Assembly: GCA_018399235.1 (NCBI GenBank)
Contig: JAGYOX010000024.1
Location: 1 to 32,349, forward strand
DNA: 32,349 nt
Direction of reading: 5' to 3'
Source: Desulfobacterales bacterium
GTDB taxonomy: Bacteria > Desulfobacterota > Desulfobacteria > Desulfobacterales > Desulfosalsimonadaceae
Below are positions 31,611-32,349 of this stretch, piece by piece. The first letter of the stretch is position 1; every line of letters starts with the position of its first letter. Below the pieces are notes generated by a model, which was not told the origin of the DNA, ran no database searches, and saw only the letters and a list, made by a program, of their open reading frames with translations. A program made the position numbers and the translations under genes.

Positions 31611-32243
31611 TTAATTCACCAATCCATATTTGAAGGCATAATGGGTAATCTCCGCGTTGCTCTTCACCCCCATTTTCTGTAAAATACGAGAGCGATAGGT
31701 ACTGATGGTTTTTTCACTCAGGTTGAGCTCCTCAGCAATATGCTTGACGGTTTTGCCCGAAGCGATCATGCAAAGTGTCTGGTATTCCCTGTCTGACAGG
31801 TTTTCATGGGGCATCTTTTCCTGGTCCGTCCCCAGGGTGAACAGAATTTTTTCAGCCAGGCACGCACTGACATATTTCCCGCCACTGGATACCTTTCGAA
31901 TCGCACTTACCAATTCCTCCGGGGCGCTTTCCTTGGTCAGATATCCCGAGGCGCCCGCCCGTAAAACGCGCACCGCATATTGCTCCTCGGGATGAAGGCT
32001 AAGCACCAAAATAGGAAGCCCGGGCTTATGCTGCCTTATTAGCTTGACAAGGTCTAGTATATTCGGACCGGGCATTGTTATATCCAATATAACCACATCG
32101 TAGCTGTTTGACTGGACATAAGAAACCACGTCAAACCCATTATCCGACTCTCCGGCAATTTCCATACCCGAGACTTCGGAAATAATCTGTTTCAGCCCTT
32201 CACGCACCACCGCATGATCATCTGCAATAAAAATACTGACCAT
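31611..32243 (-). CDS. NarL/FixJ-type response regulator
   Basis: A 210-residue two-component regulator. Receiver domain residues 1-120: acidic pair Asp8-Asp9, phospho-acceptor Asp54 in VVILDITMPGP, Thr/Ser (ILVLSLHP) and Lys104 (YLTKES). LuxR-type helix-turn-helix residues about 145-205 (LSDREYQTLCMIASGKTVKHIAEELNLSEKTISTYRSRILQKMGV). I use ATG at 32243 (MVSIFIADDH); a GTG at 32249 is possible. No kinase gene is in the window. It could control itself and the CGGC/NifU-like genes behind it; its signal is unknown. Confidence 0.93.
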   Translation of the reverse strand: MVSIFIADDHAVVREGLKQIISEVSGMEIAGESDNGFDVVSYVQSNSYDVVILDITMPGPNILDLVKLIRQHKPGLPILVLSLHPEEQYAVRVLRAGASGYLTKESAPEELVSAIRKVSSGGKYVSACLAEKILFTLGTDQEKMPHENLSDREYQTLCMIASGKTVKHIAEELNLSEKTISTYRSRILQKMGVKSNAEITHYAFKYGLVN

Positions 32244-32310
32244 AAACACCCAACCCTGTTTAGTTCAACCTTATCTGGAGATTGTCGCAGCGCTATTTCA
32301 AAGCCATCGA

Positions 32311-32325
32311 TAATAGCGGCTATTA
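32311..32325. promoter_or_regulatory. Small inverted repeat upstream of the response regulator
   Basis: TAATAG-CGG-CTATTA, a perfect 6-bp inverted repeat 68 bp upstream of the regulator start. Its role is unknown; it could be an operator. Confidence 0.25.
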
Positions 32326-32349
32326 GCTCCCGTTATGGCGCCATTTATT

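Overview
The window looks like a chromosomal stretch from an anaerobic, probably sulfate-reducing, member of the Desulfobacterota (Desulfobacterales or a relative). This is inferred from gene content, not from a marker gene. The supporting genes are an anaerobic Ni-Fe-S carbon monoxide dehydrogenase (cooS), fdhD, ferredoxin-fused nitroreductases, a ferredoxin-type thioredoxin reductase catalytic subunit, two DUF2284 and two DUF364-like proteins, CGGC and NifU-like proteins, and an acyl-CoA degradation operon. I see no rRNA, tRNA, CRISPR array, transposase or phage gene.

Layout. Positions 129-6161 form a minus-strand block: a small conserved protein, a YyaL/SSP411-type thioredoxin-fold protein, a zinc-ribbon protein, a coiled-coil protein, a terminator, then nitroreductase, glutaredoxin, FTR-like reductase, alpha/beta hydrolase and a dual-specificity-type phosphatase. 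Degenerate 7-bp repeat arrays lie on both sides of this block (61-110 and 6309-6371) in opposite orientation. The 6162-6920 gap also holds a REP-like inverted pair and an operator-like palindrome plus promoter in front of cooS (6921-8903), which ends in a strong terminator. A plus-strand run follows: metX, metW, a possible 19-codon leader ORF, fdhD, a Cys-rich miniprotein and a DUF364-like gene. A second, convergent DUF364-like gene, a ferredoxin-nitroreductase and a membrane-anchored alpha/beta hydrolase come next.

The most interesting part is 15421-24477. A minus-strand operon encodes an SCP2-type thiolase, a PaaK-like acyl-CoA ligase, a long acyl-CoA dehydrogenase that keeps its catalytic Glu, a second acyl-CoA dehydrogenase in which that Glu is Gly, and an unrecognised protein built from two copies of one Cys-rich module. 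A regulator with a MerR DNA-binding domain fused to a whole TetR protein lies upstream. The same 16-bp palindrome (TTGACTGTANAGTCAA) sits in front of both the thiolase operon and a divergent two-[4Fe-4S] ferredoxin-nitroreductase, so the three units look like one regulon for activating and degrading an unknown carboxylic acid.

From 24512 to 27865 there is a tightly packed operon of an EIIA-Ntr-like protein, a PII-like protein and two different cation/proton antiporters, which looks like a signal-controlled ion transport unit. The window ends with a small basic protein, two DUF2284 proteins (one without its N-terminal cysteines), gpmA, and a response regulator - CGGC protein - NifU-like scaffold operon.
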